DNA from: Frateuria soli
GTDB taxonomy: Bacteria; Pseudomonadota; Gammaproteobacteria; Xanthomonadales; Rhodanobacteraceae
Length of the DNA stretch: 64,000 bases
Direction: 5' to 3'
NCBI RefSeq assembly: GCF_021117385.1
Contig: NZ_CP088252.1
Coordinates: forward strand, 1,736,001 to 1,800,000
The position numbers and the translations under genes were made by a program. Shown piece after piece: positions 9,607 through 18,408 of this stretch. Numbering within the stretch: the first letter of the stretch is position 1; every line of letters starts with the position of its first letter. The notes under the pieces are model-generated. The model did not search any database and was not told the origin of the DNA. It saw only the letters and a program-made list of their open reading frames with translations.

Positions 9607-10104
9607 TCAGGCGACCAGCCAGCGGCCGTCGCGCAGGCGCGGCCGCAGCGGGGCGTCCGGCTGACCCTTCATGCGCATGGCCATGTCGCCCAGGTGATCG
9701 ACCAACGCCGGGGAGGCGTCCAGCAACACTACCCGGCGCACATGCCCGGCCGGCGGCTTGGCCAACTGGCGCAGCAGGGTACTGTCCATCGCCGAAAGCG
9801 GAGGCTCCAGGCCCATCAGCAGGTAGACACCGAAATGCATGCTCTGTTGCATGTAGCGCAGGGCCGCGCCCAGGCGCTGGCTGCCGGGCACGCGCGAGTG
9901 GGCATCGACGAGGTTGCCCAGGCCCAGGTCCGGCTGCCACAGGTAAACCGCCTGTCCGCTCCGGCGCACGATGGCGCGGAACTGCTCGATCAATCCCTGG
10001 GTGTCACAACCCTCGAGCAGGATCAGCCCGGCCGGCGCAGCCAGGATGCGCTCGAAGATCTCGATGCCCGGAGGCGGCGGGGCGGAGGCCAGCAAGGGGT
10101 TCAT
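9607..10104 (-). CDS. Uncharacterised protein upstream of the GGDEF/EAL gene
   Basis: About 165 residues from the ATG at 10104; a GTG at 10122 would add 6. I do not recognise a named family. The pattern (GIEIFERILAAPAGLILLEG near the start, then alternating hydrophobic strands and the motif RRVVLLDASPALVDHL) resembles an ATPase-like or receiver-like alpha/beta fold without a P-loop. It ends 12 bases before the GGDEF/EAL gene on the same strand, so co-expression and a role in the same signalling path are likely. That role is inference only. Confidence 0.7.
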   Translation of the reverse strand: MNPLLASAPPPPGIEIFERILAAPAGLILLEGCDTQGLIEQFRAIVRRSGQAVYLWQPDLGLGNLVDAHSRVPGSQRLGAALRYMQQSMHFGVYLLMGLEPPLSAMDSTLLRQLAKPPAGHVRRVVLLDASPALVDHLGDMAMRMKGQPDAPLRPRLRDGRWLVA

Positions 10105-10254
10105 CCGACGTACGTTACGCACTCCCGGGCGAAGCGCAATAGCGCCAGGTCACCGTTCGGAAAAATCGGCCTGAGCGGCCGACCGGCCCTCAACTCGCAT
10201 TCATCCGCACGCAGCGGTATGGTTCTGGGCTCCCCGGCCAAACCTCCAAACGCC

Positions 10255-12315
10255 ATGTTCGAAGGATTGCGTTTCAATCACTGGAAGACGAGCGTGGACG
10301 ACGGCGGCATCGTCACCCTGGCCCTCGACCGCGCCGGCAGCAGCGTCAATGCCATCTCCCGCGATGTGCTGGACGAACTGGCGCAGATCGTCGAGCGGCT
10401 GGCGATCGAGAAGCCGGCCGGCGTGATCGTCCACTCGGCGAAGGCCTCCGGCTTCGCCGTGGGCGCGGACATCAAGGAGTTCGTCCGCTACGCCGGGCAG
10501 GACACGGTGCTGGAGAACATCCGCCACGGCCAGCAGGTATTCGAATCGCTGGCACGCCTGCCCTGCCCGACCGTCGCCGCGGTGCACGGCGCCTGCATGG
10601 GCGGTGGCACGGAGCTGATCCTGGCTTGTCACCAGCGCATCGCCGCGGACGACGAAAACACCCGGATCGCGCTTCCCGAGGTGATGCTTGGCATCCATCC
10701 CGGCTGGGGCGGCACCGCCCGTCTCCCGCGCCTGATCGGGGCCACCGAGGCGCTGCCGATCATGCTCACCGGCAAATCGCTGTCGGCCCGGCGCGCGCTG
10801 GCGCTGGGCGTGGTCGACCGCGTGGCGGCTCCGGCCGAACTGCTGGCGGAAGCCCGTGTCCTGCTGCGTCGCCCGCACGCGCGGCCGTTCGCGCAACGTG
10901 CCAAGGCATGGGCAACCAACTGGTGGCCGGTGCGCCAGATCCTGGCGCCGATGGTGGTCAAACAGACCGCGGCCAAGGTACGCAAGGAACACTATCCGGC
11001 TCCCTTCGCGCTGATCGACGTCTGGCAGAACGGCGGCACCAGCATCCAGCAGCGGCTCAAGCTCGAAGCCCGCTCCGTGGCGAAACTGGCGAAGACCTCG
11101 ACGGCGCACAACCTGATCCGCGTATTCCTGCTGCAGGAGCGCCTCAAGGGTGCCGGCGGCGGGGTCGACCCGGACATCCGTCGCGTGCACGTGGTCGGCG
11201 CCGGCGTGATGGGCGGCGATATCGCCGCCTGGGCGGCCTACAAGGGCTACGACGTCACCCTGCAGGACCGCGAGATGAAATTCGTCCAGCCCGCGCTGGA
11301 CCGCGCCCGCGGCTTCTACGAGAAGAAGCTCAAGACGCCCGAGAAAGTCCAGGCCGCCATGGGGCGCCTGCGCCCGGACGTCGAAGGAACCGGCGTGGCC
11401 ACGGCCGACCTCGCGATCGAGGCGATCTACGAGAACGCCGAGGCCAAGCGCGAGCTCTACGCGAAGATCGAGCCGCAGTTCAAGTCGCGGGAGATCCTCG
11501 CCAGCAATACCTCCAGCATCCCGCTGGACGAGCTGCGCCAGGGCCTGGCCGCGCCGCAACGCTTCCTCGGTCTGCACTTCTTCAATCCGGTGGCGCAGAT
11601 GCCGCTGGTGGAAGTGGTGCGCCACGACCAGCTCGACCCGGCCATCGAGAAGCGCGCGCTGGCGTTCTGCAAGGCGCTGGGCAAGGTACCGGTAGCGGTC
11701 AAGGGCACGCCCGGCTTTTTGGTCAACCGGATCCTGATGCCCTATCTGCTCGAGGCCCTGCGCCTGTACAGCGAGGGCGTGCCCGGCCCGGTACTCGACC
11801 GCGAGGCGAAGAAGTTCGGCATGCCGATGGGGCCGATCGAACTGGCCGACACCGTGGGCCTGGACGTGTGCGCCTCGGTGGGCAAGGAACTGGCACCGTT
11901 CCTCGGGCTGGAATTGCCGCCTGGCATCGAAGACAAGCTCGAGCTCGGCAAGCGCGGCAAGAAGGATGGCCAGGGGCTGTACGTGTGGCAGGACGGCAAA
12001 CCGGTCAAGCCGGAAGTCGACCCGGACTACACGCCTGCCCCCGACATCCGGGACCGCATGATCCTGCCCATGGTCAACGAGGCGGTCGCCTGCCTGGCCG
12101 ATGGCGTGGTGGACGATGCCGACCTGCTCGACGCGGGCGTGATCTTCGGCACCGGCTTTGCCCCGTTCCGCGGCGGTCCGATCCAGTACATCCGCAGCGA
12201 GGGCGCATCGACCGTGCGCGGACGCCTCGAGCAGCTGGCACAACGCCATGGCGAGCGGTTCCTGCCCAAGCAGGGATGGGACTCGCCGGCGCTCGACCAA
12301 CCCGCGATGCCGTAG
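10255..12315 (+). CDS. FadB/FadJ-like enoyl-CoA hydratase / 3-hydroxyacyl-CoA dehydrogenase
   Basis: Bifunctional fatty-acid beta-oxidation enzyme of 686 residues. The N-terminal crotonase domain (about 15-200) has the oxyanion and catalytic regions HGACMGGGTELILAC and LPEVMLGIHPGWGGTARLP. A linker of about 100 residues follows. The NAD-binding dehydrogenase domain starts at VVGAGVMGGDIAAWAA (about residue 312) and contains LHFFNPVAQMPLVEVV and TPGFLVNRILMPY. Length is close to E. coli FadJ (714). No thiolase (fadA/fadI) is adjacent, so the partner is elsewhere. I chose the ATG at 10255 because the conserved N-terminus begins there; the much longer open frame upstream is antisense to other genes. 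Confidence 0.93.
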   Translation: MFEGLRFNHWKTSVDDGGIVTLALDRAGSSVNAISRDVLDELAQIVERLAIEKPAGVIVHSAKASGFAVGADIKEFVRYAGQDTVLENIRHGQQVFESLARLPCPTVAAVHGACMGGGTELILACHQRIAADDENTRIALPEVMLGIHPGWGGTARLPRLIGATEALPIMLTGKSLSARRALALGVVDRVAAPAELLAEARVLLRRPHARPFAQRAKAWATNWWPVRQILAPMVVKQTAAKVRKEHYPAPFALIDVWQNGGTSIQQRLKLEARSVAKLAKTSTAHNLIRVFLLQERLKGAGGGVDPDIRRVHVVGAGVMGGDIAAWAAYKGYDVTLQDREMKFVQPALDRARGFYEKKLKTPEKVQAAMGRLRPDVEGTGVATADLAIEAIYENAEAKRELYAKIEPQFKSREILASNTSSIPLDELRQGLAAPQRFLGLHFFNPVAQMPLVEVVRHDQLDPAIEKRALAFCKALGKVPVAVKGTPGFLVNRILMPYLLEALRLYSEGVPGPVLDREAKKFGMPMGPIELADTVGLDVCASVGKELAPFLGLELPPGIEDKLELGKRGKKDGQGLYVWQDGKPVKPEVDPDYTPAPDIRDRMILPMVNEAVACLADGVVDDADLLDAGVIFGTGFAPFRGGPIQYIRSEGASTVRGRLEQLAQRHGERFLPKQGWDSPALDQPAMP

Positions 12316-12357
12316 TCCGCGCAGTCGGCTCGCCGACCCGTGAGGTAGCCCCGAGCG

Positions 12358-12384
12358 GCAGGGTGGGCCCAAGCCCACCCCTGC
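12358..12384. terminator. GC-rich hairpin between convergent genes
   Basis: GCAGGGTGGGC and GCCCACCCCTGC form a strong stem with a CCAA loop, without a clear T-tract on either side. It lies between the convergent FadB-like and DUF2058 genes. It may act as a bidirectional terminator, or be one copy of the GGGTGGGC/GCCCACC element seen again near 39.6 kb. Confidence 0.5.
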
Positions 12385-12385
12385 G

Positions 12386-12946
12386 TCACCACATCAGGTC
12401 GTCAGGCACGCCGTCATCGTCGCCCGCTGCCTGCGGGTCGACCAGCAGTGCGAGCTGGTGGGGATCGATGTCCCGCACCTGCCCGGCGATCGCCTGGGTC
12501 ACCACCAGGTAGCGGCCGTTCTGTTGCACGATGCCCAGTTGCCCCTGGTTGAGCGCGGCCAACTGATTGGCATCCACGTGCACGCGCCGGATCTTGCCCC
12601 CGTACTCGAAGTGGCGCACCTGGTCGGCCTCGGCCTTGTTCAGCACCTGGCCCTCCAGCAGCTTCTGGATCTTCGCCTTGCGCTCCCGCCTGAGGCGCGC
12701 CTGCTCGGCGGCCTCCTGTTCGGCACGCTTGCGCTCGGTGGCTTCGGCTTGCGCACGGATGGCGTAGGCCTTGGCCAGGTCCATCTCACCCTGGTCCCGG
12801 CGCGGTTGCGGCGCACGCGGCTTGCCCTTGCCCTGTGGCGGGCGTCCACCCCGGGACGGCTGGGACGGCGACTTCGCCCGCTGTTCCTCGCGCACCTGCT
12901 TGACGATGCCGCTCTTGAGCAGCTGATCACGGAGAGAGTCGGCCAT
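12386..12946 (-). CDS. DUF2058 family protein (YaiL-like)
   Basis: A 186-residue soluble, highly charged protein. The N-terminus MADSLRDQLLKSGIVKQ is typical of DUF2058. A Lys/Arg/Pro/Gln-rich linker and a long charged helix follow (about 60-95, AEATERKRAEQEAAEQARLR). The folded C-terminal half contains the conserved GQLGIVQQNGRYLVV and DIDPHQLALLV. Function is unknown for the family (E. coli YaiL is the named member I know). It is third in a minus-strand run after the UDP-glucose dehydrogenase gene and slyX. Confidence 0.85.
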   Translation of the reverse strand: MADSLRDQLLKSGIVKQVREEQRAKSPSQPSRGGRPPQGKGKPRAPQPRRDQGEMDLAKAYAIRAQAEATERKRAEQEAAEQARLRRERKAKIQKLLEGQVLNKAEADQVRHFEYGGKIRRVHVDANQLAALNQGQLGIVQQNGRYLVVTQAIAGQVRDIDPHQLALLVDPQAAGDDDGVPDDLMW

Positions 12947-13003
12947 GACCGGATTCCATTATCGCGTTGACTTGCCGGAAGCGCCGGGCGCGTCCGGTAC
13001 CTA

Positions 13004-13216
13004 TCAATAGTGAGGCGGCGGCGGCTCGCTGTGCGGATCGCTGCCCTGCGCCGTACGAAGCGAAGCCAGCTCGGCGCGCAGGTCGTGCAGCACGCGCTCC
13101 AGCGCCACCAGTCGCATGGCCTGGTCGGCATCGGCGGCGGCCAGTGCGGCGACCGTGTCGTCGACGAAGGTGAGGCGTACCTCGAGTTCTTCCAGGCGGC
13201 GCTCGATGTCAGACAT
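13004..13216 (-). CDS. slyX: SlyX family protein
   Basis: Small 70-residue coiled-coil protein. It is recognised by heptad-like helices ([19 protein letters not shown], then [13 protein letters not shown]) and the hallmark C-terminus PPPPHY. Function is not established for the family. The ATG at 13216 lies inside the end of the UDP-glucose dehydrogenase gene (8-base overlap), suggesting translational coupling. Confidence 0.93.
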   Translation of the reverse strand: MSDIERRLEELEVRLTFVDDTVAALAAADADQAMRLVALERVLHDLRAELASLRTAQGSDPHSEPPPPHY

Positions 13217-14555
13217 TCGCCGCCCTCAGCGAACGCCCGCGCCCGATGCCGTAATAGGCCAGCCCCGCCTCCTCCACCTGCGCCGGGTCGTACAGGTTGC
13301 GCCCGTCGAAGATTGCCGGGTCCTTCAGTGCGTCGCGGATGCGTGTGAAGTCCGGCGCGCGGAACGCCTTCCACTCGGTCACGATCGCCAGCACGTCCGC
13401 GCCCTCCAGCGCCTCGTACGCGTCCTCGCACAGCGCGAGGTCGGCCCGCTCGCCGTAGATGCGCGTGGTTTCCTCGCGCGCCTCCGGGTCGAACGCGCGC
13501 ACCTTCGCGCCGGCCGCCCACAGCTGCTCCATCAGCCGCCGGCTCGAGGCCTCGCGCATGTCGTCGGTGTTGGGCTTGAACGCCAGGCCCCACAGCGCCA
13601 CCGTCTTGCCCTTGAGCGCGCCGGCGCAGTGGCGCTCGATCAGCTCGAACAGCTTGCCCTTCTGCGCGTGGTTGACCGCCTCCACCGCGCCCAGCAATTT
13701 CGCCTCGTAGCCCACCCCGCGCGCGGTGCGCTCCAGCGCCTGCACGTCCTTGGGAAAGCACGAGCCGCCGTAGCCGGCGCCCGGGTAGATGAAGTGGTAG
13801 CCGATGCGCGGGTCCGAGCCGATGCCGCGGCGCACCTGCTCGATGTCCGCGCCCACGCGCTCGGCGATGTTGGCGATCTCGTTCATGAAGCTGATCTTGG
13901 TCGCCAGCATCGCGTTGGCCGCGTACTTGGTCAGCTCGGCCGAGCGCTCGTCCATCACCACCGTGCGGTCGTGGTTGCGGTTGAACGGCGCGTACAGCTT
14001 GCGCAGCACGCCGGTGGCGCGCTCGCTGGAACTGCCGATCACGATGCGGTCGGGCCGCAGGCAGTCCTCCACCGCGTCGCCTTCCTTCAGGAACTCGGGG
14101 TTGGAGACCACGTCGAACGGGATCACCGCACCGCGCTCGGCCAGCGCCTGGGCGATGGTCGCGCGCACCTTGTCCGCGGTACCCACCGGCACGGTCGACT
14201 TGTTGACCACCACCGCGTAGCGGTTGAGGTACTTGCCGATGGTGCGCGCCACTTCCAGCACGTAGCGCAGGTCGGCGCTGCCGTCCTCGTCCGGCGGCGT
14301 GCCGACGGCGATGAAGATCACCTCGCCGTGCTGTACCGCCGGTTCGGCCTCGGTGGTGAAGTCCAGCCGGCCACTTTCGTGGTTGCGCTTGACCATCGGC
14401 GAGAGGCCCGGCTCGTAGATCGGCACCTCGCCATGCTTCAGGCGCGAGACCTTGGCCGCGTCCACGTCGACGCAAAGCACGCGGTTGCCCATCTCCGCCA
14501 GGCAGGTGCCGGTGACCAGGCCCACGTAGCCGGTGCCGAACAGGGTGACATTCAT
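13209..14555 (-). CDS. ugd: UDP-glucose 6-dehydrogenase
   Basis: Oxidises UDP-glucose to UDP-glucuronate for polysaccharide or lipid A modification. The 448-residue protein begins [21 protein letters not shown], an NAD-binding Rossmann motif. The catalytic Cys lies in GGSCFPKD (about residue 264). The C-terminal UDP-binding domain contains [23 protein letters not shown] at 14555 is preceded by another ATG at 14558; either could be used. The longer open frame upstream has no family similarity. No exopolysaccharide genes are nearby. Confidence 0.95.
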   Translation of the reverse strand: MNVTLFGTGYVGLVTGTCLAEMGNRVLCVDVDAAKVSRLKHGEVPIYEPGLSPMVKRNHESGRLDFTTEAEPAVQHGEVIFIAVGTPPDEDGSADLRYVLEVARTIGKYLNRYAVVVNKSTVPVGTADKVRATIAQALAERGAVIPFDVVSNPEFLKEGDAVEDCLRPDRIVIGSSSERATGVLRKLYAPFNRNHDRTVVMDERSAELTKYAANAMLATKISFMNEIANIAERVGADIEQVRRGIGSDPRIGYHFIYPGAGYGGSCFPKDVQALERTARGVGYEAKLLGAVEAVNHAQKGKLFELIERHCAGALKGKTVALWGLAFKPNTDDMREASSRRLMEQLWAAGAKVRAFDPEAREETTRIYGERADLALCEDAYEALEGADVLAIVTEWKAFRAPDFTRIRDALKDPAIFDGRNLYDPAQVEEAGLAYYGIGRGRSLRAANV

Positions 14556-14627
14556 CATCCGAGCGCTCGCTCCAACAAAACGATCGCGGATTCTAACAGC
14601 CACCACTGCCAACCATTGCATACAAGA

Positions 14628-14655
14628 AAAGGGCGCGGATCGCTCCGCGCCCTTT
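14628..14655 (-). terminator. Intrinsic terminator after the FKBP gene
   Basis: A perfect 9-bp stem (GGGCGCGGA/TCCGCGCCC) with a 4-base loop. On the minus strand it is followed by TTTTCTTG. It lies 22 bases past the FKBP stop codon, in the correct orientation for that gene. Confidence 0.8.
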
Positions 14656-14676
14656 CATGCACCGATGCGGGAGAGC

Positions 14677-15432
14677 TTACTTGCCCGCCTGGTCCTGGCC
14701 GCCGGCCGGGGTAGGACCAGTCTTCACCAGGGTCACGTCGAAAATGATCGTGGCGTTCGGCGGGAAGCCGTTCTGCGGCTGCGCGCCGTAGGCCAGGTTC
14801 GACGGGATGTAGAGCATGTAATGCGCGCCGGTCTTCATCAGCTGCAGACCTTCACGGAAGCCCGGAATCACGCCCTGCAGCGGGATCGAGGCCGGGCCCT
14901 TGTCATGATCGCCCGAAGCGTCGAACTTCTCGCCATCGACGAACGTCCCGACGTAGTTCACCTGCACGGTGTCGTTCGGGCCCGGACGCGAGCCGGTGCC
15001 TTCGCTGATCACCTTGTACTGCAGGCCCGAGGCGGTGGTCTTCACGCCCGGCGCGCTCTTGTTCTTGGCGAGGAAGGCTTCGCCCTTGGCCTTGTTCTCG
15101 GAGGCGACCTTCTCGTACTGGGCCTTGGCCTTGGCCTGCAGCTTGGCGACGAAGGCATCGCGCACGCTCTTTGCCTCGGTTTCGCTCATCGTCGGCTTCT
15201 GGCCCGACAGCGCCGACTGCACGGCACGCGCGACCGTCGCGGGATCGACTTCCTCACGCACCAGCGGCGGCAGCTGGCTGGCCAGGTCCCAGCCGACCAC
15301 GTAGCTGGCCTTGGTCTTGTCGACCGTGCCGGCGGCGCCCGACTTGGCGGACTGGGCGTGGACCCCCGCGGTCATGCCCAGCGCAACGGCCAGGGTGGCC
15401 GCCGTCAGCGTGGGACGCAGAAAATGCTTCAT
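14677..15432 (-). CDS. Exported FKBP-type peptidyl-prolyl isomerase (FkpA/Mip-like)
   Basis: Periplasmic folding catalyst of 251 residues from the ATG at 15432 (GAGGGAG ribosome binding site). A signal peptide ends near GVHAQS. An N-terminal FKBP_N dimerisation domain contains DKTKASYVVGWDLASQLP and a long helix. The C-terminal FKBP domain has VQVNYVGTFVDGEKFDAS, GVIPGFREGLQLM and the closing strand ATIIFDVTLVKT. Layout and length match FkpA/Mip proteins. It is monocistronic, with its own terminator. Confidence 0.93.
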   Translation of the reverse strand: MKHFLRPTLTAATLAVALGMTAGVHAQSAKSGAAGTVDKTKASYVVGWDLASQLPPLVREEVDPATVARAVQSALSGQKPTMSETEAKSVRDAFVAKLQAKAKAQYEKVASENKAKGEAFLAKNKSAPGVKTTASGLQYKVISEGTGSRPGPNDTVQVNYVGTFVDGEKFDASGDHDKGPASIPLQGVIPGFREGLQLMKTGAHYMLYIPSNLAYGAQPQNGFPPNATIIFDVTLVKTGPTPAGGQDQAGK

Positions 15433-15571
15433 GAAGAACTCCCTCGTATTTGGATATGCCGGCAATGCGGCCGGGCCTCCCCGATGGAGGCAGGCGGAGC
15501 ATTGTGAGGCGCGTCGAGCGGTCTTGGCAACGACACCGGCTGTCGACCGTCATGGTTTGGAAAGGTTCCCT

Positions 15572-17326
15572 TCACTCGTCCGTAGACGGCCGCTCCAGCG
15601 TGTCCCGCAAGGCCGCCTGCAGCCTGGCATGCATCTTCACCAGCGCGCGCCACAGCACCGCCGACAGCAGCACGCCGGCCACCAGCAACACGATCGCCAC
15701 GCCACGGGGGGGCAGGATCGCGGAGCCCAGCACGCTCACCAGCAGGCCCAGCGCCAGCAGCGTGCCCAGCGGGATGAGCCGCGCCAGCAGGCTGCGGATC
15801 GCGTGCGTGTAGCCACCGGCGAAATGCTCGCGGATGCCCAGTTCCGCCAGCAGCATGCCCAAAGCCTCGGCCTTGCGGTAGATCGCGATGAGCATCGGCA
15901 ACGACAGGAACAGCGCCGCCGCGAAGATCACCGAATGGCGCGCCTCGCGCCCGACCCCGAGCGTGGAGAACCACGCCCAGTTGTGCGCATTGACGTAGGC
16001 ACCGATCACGAACAGCGTCACCACCAGCACCACGTTGACGCCGATATGCCAGAGCAGTCGCCGCAGCATGGCGGCGATCATCGCGTTCTGCTGCACCGGC
16101 CGCAGGTTCCCCAACCAGCTCGAGTAACTGGTCAGCAGCAGCCGCAGCGGCCCGGGCGCGGCGCGACGCATCCCATCGACGATGCCGTTGGCGTGGCCCA
16201 CCAGGTAAGGCGAGGCTGCCATACACACCACCGACACCGCGACGGCGATCGGGTAGACGAAGTCGCTGACCACGCCCAGCGAGGCGCCCAGCGCAGCGAT
16301 CACGAAGGAGAACTCGCCGATCTGCGCCATGCTCAGGCCCGTGCGGATCGAGGAGCGGACGTCCTGCCCCATCGCGACCATGCCCATGCCGACCGCCAGG
16401 GTCTTGCCGACCATCACCACCGCCGCGATCCCGAGCGCCGGCAACACGTACTGCCACAGAAGCGCCGGGTCGATCTTCAGGCCGATGGCCACGAAGAACA
16501 GCGCGGCGAACATGTCGCGCAACGGCTCGACCAGCCGCATCACGCGATGCGCATTGCGGGCCTCCGCAATCACCGCACCGGCCAGGAACGCCCCGAGCGC
16601 CACGCTGAAACCCAGCCACGCGGCGAACAGGCTGGCACCGAAACACACGCCCAGGGCGCTCACCAGCAGCGTCTCGTCGCGTCCGAAACCGCCCACGTAG
16701 TCGATGAGCCTCGGCAGCAGCAACAGGCCCAGGATCATTCCCGCGACCACGAACAGCCCGACGCGCCCCACTATCGTCAGTGCCTTTCCAGCCTCCATGG
16801 CGCCGCCGAGCGCCACTGCACCGAGCACCGTGAGGATCACGATCGCCAGCACGTCCTCGGCCACCAGGGTGCCAACCACCCGCTGCGCGAACGGCAGGTG
16901 CCGCAAGCCGCCCGCGGCCAGGGTGCGCGTGGCGACCATGGTCGAAGACAAAGAGATCAGCGCGCCCAGGAACAGCGCATCCATCCGGTTCCAGCCGAGC
17001 GCCTCTCCCACACCCGTGCCGATCCAGAACATCAGGCCAACCTCGATCACCGCGACCAGCAGCACGCCCATGCCGACTTCGCGCAGCTTGCGCACGCTGA
17101 ACTCCAGACCCAGCGTGAACATCAGCAGCACGACACCGAGGTTGGAAATGTCGTCGATTGCGCGTGGGTCGCCCACCAGCACGCCAGGCGTGTGCGGACC
17201 GATCAGCACGCCGGCCAATATGTAGCCCAGCAGCACCGGCTGGCGCAGGCGCTGGAACAGCACGGTGGTGGCCCCCGCCACGATCATCACCATGGCAAGG
17301 TCGCGGATGAAACCGATCTCGTGCAT
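15572..17326 (-). CDS. CPA2-family cation/proton antiporter (Kef-type, no RCK domain)
   Basis: A 584-residue inner-membrane protein with about a dozen hydrophobic helices. Typical CPA2 segments are QPVLLGYILAGVLIGPHTPG, FTLGLEFSVRKLREVG, SSTMVATRTLAAGG and GTLVAEDVLAIVILTVLGA. The acidic residues of the last segment are expected to carry the ion. The last 200 residues contain more membrane helices and a short cytoplasmic tail, but no NAD-binding TrkA-N domain. It therefore differs from KefB/KefC and resembles transport-only Kef-like proteins. ATG is at 17326 with GGAG upstream. Confidence 0.88.
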   Translation of the reverse strand: MHEIGFIRDLAMVMIVAGATTVLFQRLRQPVLLGYILAGVLIGPHTPGVLVGDPRAIDDISNLGVVLLMFTLGLEFSVRKLREVGMGVLLVAVIEVGLMFWIGTGVGEALGWNRMDALFLGALISLSSTMVATRTLAAGGLRHLPFAQRVVGTLVAEDVLAIVILTVLGAVALGGAMEAGKALTIVGRVGLFVVAGMILGLLLLPRLIDYVGGFGRDETLLVSALGVCFGASLFAAWLGFSVALGAFLAGAVIAEARNAHRVMRLVEPLRDMFAALFFVAIGLKIDPALLWQYVLPALGIAAVVMVGKTLAVGMGMVAMGQDVRSSIRTGLSMAQIGEFSFVIAALGASLGVVSDFVYPIAVAVSVVCMAASPYLVGHANGIVDGMRRAAPGPLRLLLTSYSSWLGNLRPVQQNAMIAAMLRRLLWHIGVNVVLVVTLFVIGAYVNAHNWAWFSTLGVGREARHSVIFAAALFLSLPMLIAIYRKAEALGMLLAELGIREHFAGGYTHAIRSLLARLIPLGTLLALGLLVSVLGSAILPPRGVAIVLLVAGVLLSAVLWRALVKMHARLQAALRDTLERPSTDE

Positions 17327-17442
17327 GGATGCTCCGGTGGGTGTGGCCGTCCAGCTTACGTCACCTGTGAGGGTGTCGATTGAAGATGTCGATGCGACGT
17401 CCCGCGCGTGACGGGCAAGCGCGAAATTCTTCTAAAAAAAGC

Positions 17443-17471
17443 TTGACGGATTCGCCAACCGTGCCTATTCT
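17443..17471 (+). promoter_or_regulatory. Sigma-70 promoter of the tRNA operon
   Basis: TTGACG, a 17-base spacer, then TATTCT. An A/T-rich stretch like an UP element lies just upstream (AAATTCTTCTAAAAAAAGC), and a GC-rich discriminator follows. It ends 17 bases before tRNA-Ala, as in strong stable-RNA promoters. Confidence 0.75.
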
Positions 17472-17488
17472 TCCGGGCTTCCAGCGGC

Positions 17489-17564
17489 GGGGCCATAGCT
17501 CAGCTGGGAGAGCGCCTGCATGGCATGCAGGAGGTCGGCGGTTCGATCCCGCCTGGCTCCACCA
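17489..17564 (+). tRNA. tRNA-Ala (anticodon GGC)
   Basis: 76-nt cloverleaf. Acceptor stem GGGGCCA/TGGCTCC with one G-T pair, D-loop AGCTCAGCTGGGAGAGC, anticodon stem CCTGC/GCAGG with loop ATGGCAT, T-arm GGTTCGATCC. CCA is encoded. It is the first of three tRNAs. Confidence 0.97.
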
Positions 17565-17573
17565 ACCTAATCC

Positions 17574-17649
17574 GTCCCCATCGTCTAGAGGCCTAGGACA
17601 TCACCCTTTCACGGTGGCGACCGGGGTTCGAATCCCCGTGGGGACGCCA
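17574..17649 (+). tRNA. tRNA-Glu (anticodon TTC)
   Basis: 76-nt cloverleaf with acceptor stem GTCCCCA/TGGGGAC. The anticodon loop CTTTCAC reads TTC and the T-arm contains GGTTCGAATCC. CCA is encoded. It lies 9 bases after tRNA-Ala. Confidence 0.97.
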
Positions 17650-17687
17650 AGGTTGGCCTCGCACTTTGTGTAGCTGGAAGACAACGC

Positions 17688-17764
17688 GGAGCGGTAGTTC
17701 AGCTGGTTAGAATGCTGGCCTGTCACGCCGGAGGTCGCGGGTTCGAGTCCCGTCCGCTCCGCCA
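17688..17764 (+). tRNA. tRNA-Asp (anticodon GTC)
   Basis: 77-nt cloverleaf with acceptor stem GGAGCGG/CCGCTCC. The anticodon loop CTGTCAC reads GTC and the T-arm contains GGTTCGAGTCC. CCA is encoded. It is the last tRNA before the terminator. Confidence 0.97.
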
Positions 17765-17775
17765 TTTACGAGAAG

Positions 17776-17796
17776 CCCGCCCAGTGCGGGTTTTTT
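17776..17796 (+). terminator. Intrinsic terminator of the tRNA operon
   Basis: CCCGC/GCGGG stem with a 5-base loop followed by six T residues, 12 bases after tRNA-Asp. Confidence 0.88.
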
Positions 17797-17822
17797 GTTG
17801 CCTGCAATTTACGCGCCCCTTT

Positions 17823-17924
17823 GTAGGAGCCCACTTGTGGGCGAAGCTCCTCGTTCGACCGTCCGCATCGCCATCCAGGACCTCCCCGAGGGGCGAAAAA
17901 GATCGCCCACAAGTGGGCTCCTAC
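17823..17924. repeat. REP pair (GTAG-type inverted palindromes)
   Basis: Two inverted copies of GTAGGAGCCCACTTGTGGGCGA face each other, about 55 bases apart. Each has a 5' GTAG and an inner palindrome GCCCAC-TT-GTGGGC. This is the architecture of REP elements mobilised by RAYT transposases. An almost identical pair lies at 21832-21899. No RAYT gene is in the window. Confidence 0.85.
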
Positions 17925-17934
17925 GGGAGAGCCC

Positions 17935-18393
17935 TCAGGCGGTTTCGAGCGTGCCGGCCGAATGCCCCTGCTCCGCAAGGTACTCCAGCCAGCGCGACAG
18001 AAATCCGTTCATGCGCAGCCGGTGCTGCAGCACCGTGTGCGCCTCCGGAAACGGCCCCAGCACCTGCCACAGGTGCCTGCCTGGATGGCAGTGCAGCGCC
18101 TCGGCGACGTGTGCGTCGGTGTACATGCGCAACTGTGCCGACGGTGTCGGATGCCCGGTGTGCGCATCGACGAAGCCGTAGGTCAGCTCCAGCTCCAGTG
18201 TGTAGGGATGGCGCTCCTGCACGTGCATGTGCACGTCCAGTCCATCGTCCACGCTGGAGCGGTAGCGCCCCGGCGCCAGCGTCTGCGGCGCGAACAGGTG
18301 CGCTAGGCGGTGGTAGTTCTCCGCGTACAGCCCCATCAGGAACTCGAAGCGTCCCGGGAGCAAGGCGGAGCGGTTGTCCAATACGGCACTCAT
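17935..18393 (-). CDS. DUF1249 family protein
   Basis: A 152-residue soluble protein from the ATG at 18393 (a TTG one codon earlier is also open). It resembles the DUF1249 family (E. coli YqiB). Characteristic parts are FEFLMGLYAENYHRLAHLF near the start and HPYTLELELTYGF and QLRMYTDAHVAEALHC in the middle. Function is unknown. It starts 15 bases after ppsR ends on the same strand, so the two are probably one transcript. Its stop codon lies 10 bases from the REP pair. Confidence 0.82.
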   Translation of the reverse strand: MSAVLDNRSALLPGRFEFLMGLYAENYHRLAHLFAPQTLAPGRYRSSVDDGLDVHMHVQERHPYTLELELTYGFVDAHTGHPTPSAQLRMYTDAHVAEALHCHPGRHLWQVLGPFPEAHTVLQHRLRMNGFLSRWLEYLAEQGHSAGTLETA

Positions 18394-18408
18394 CAAGCTG
18401 CATATACC

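Noticed and set aside
6748-12315. A 1855-codon open frame on the plus strand
   Set aside because: Only the last 686 codons (from 10255) resemble a protein family. The rest runs antisense to rpoE and the GGDEF/EAL gene and reflects high GC content.
10255-12315. Calling the beta-oxidation gene fadB with an adjacent fadA
   Set aside because: The downstream gene is a convergent DUF2058 gene and no thiolase is near, so neither fadB nor fadJ could be chosen with confidence.
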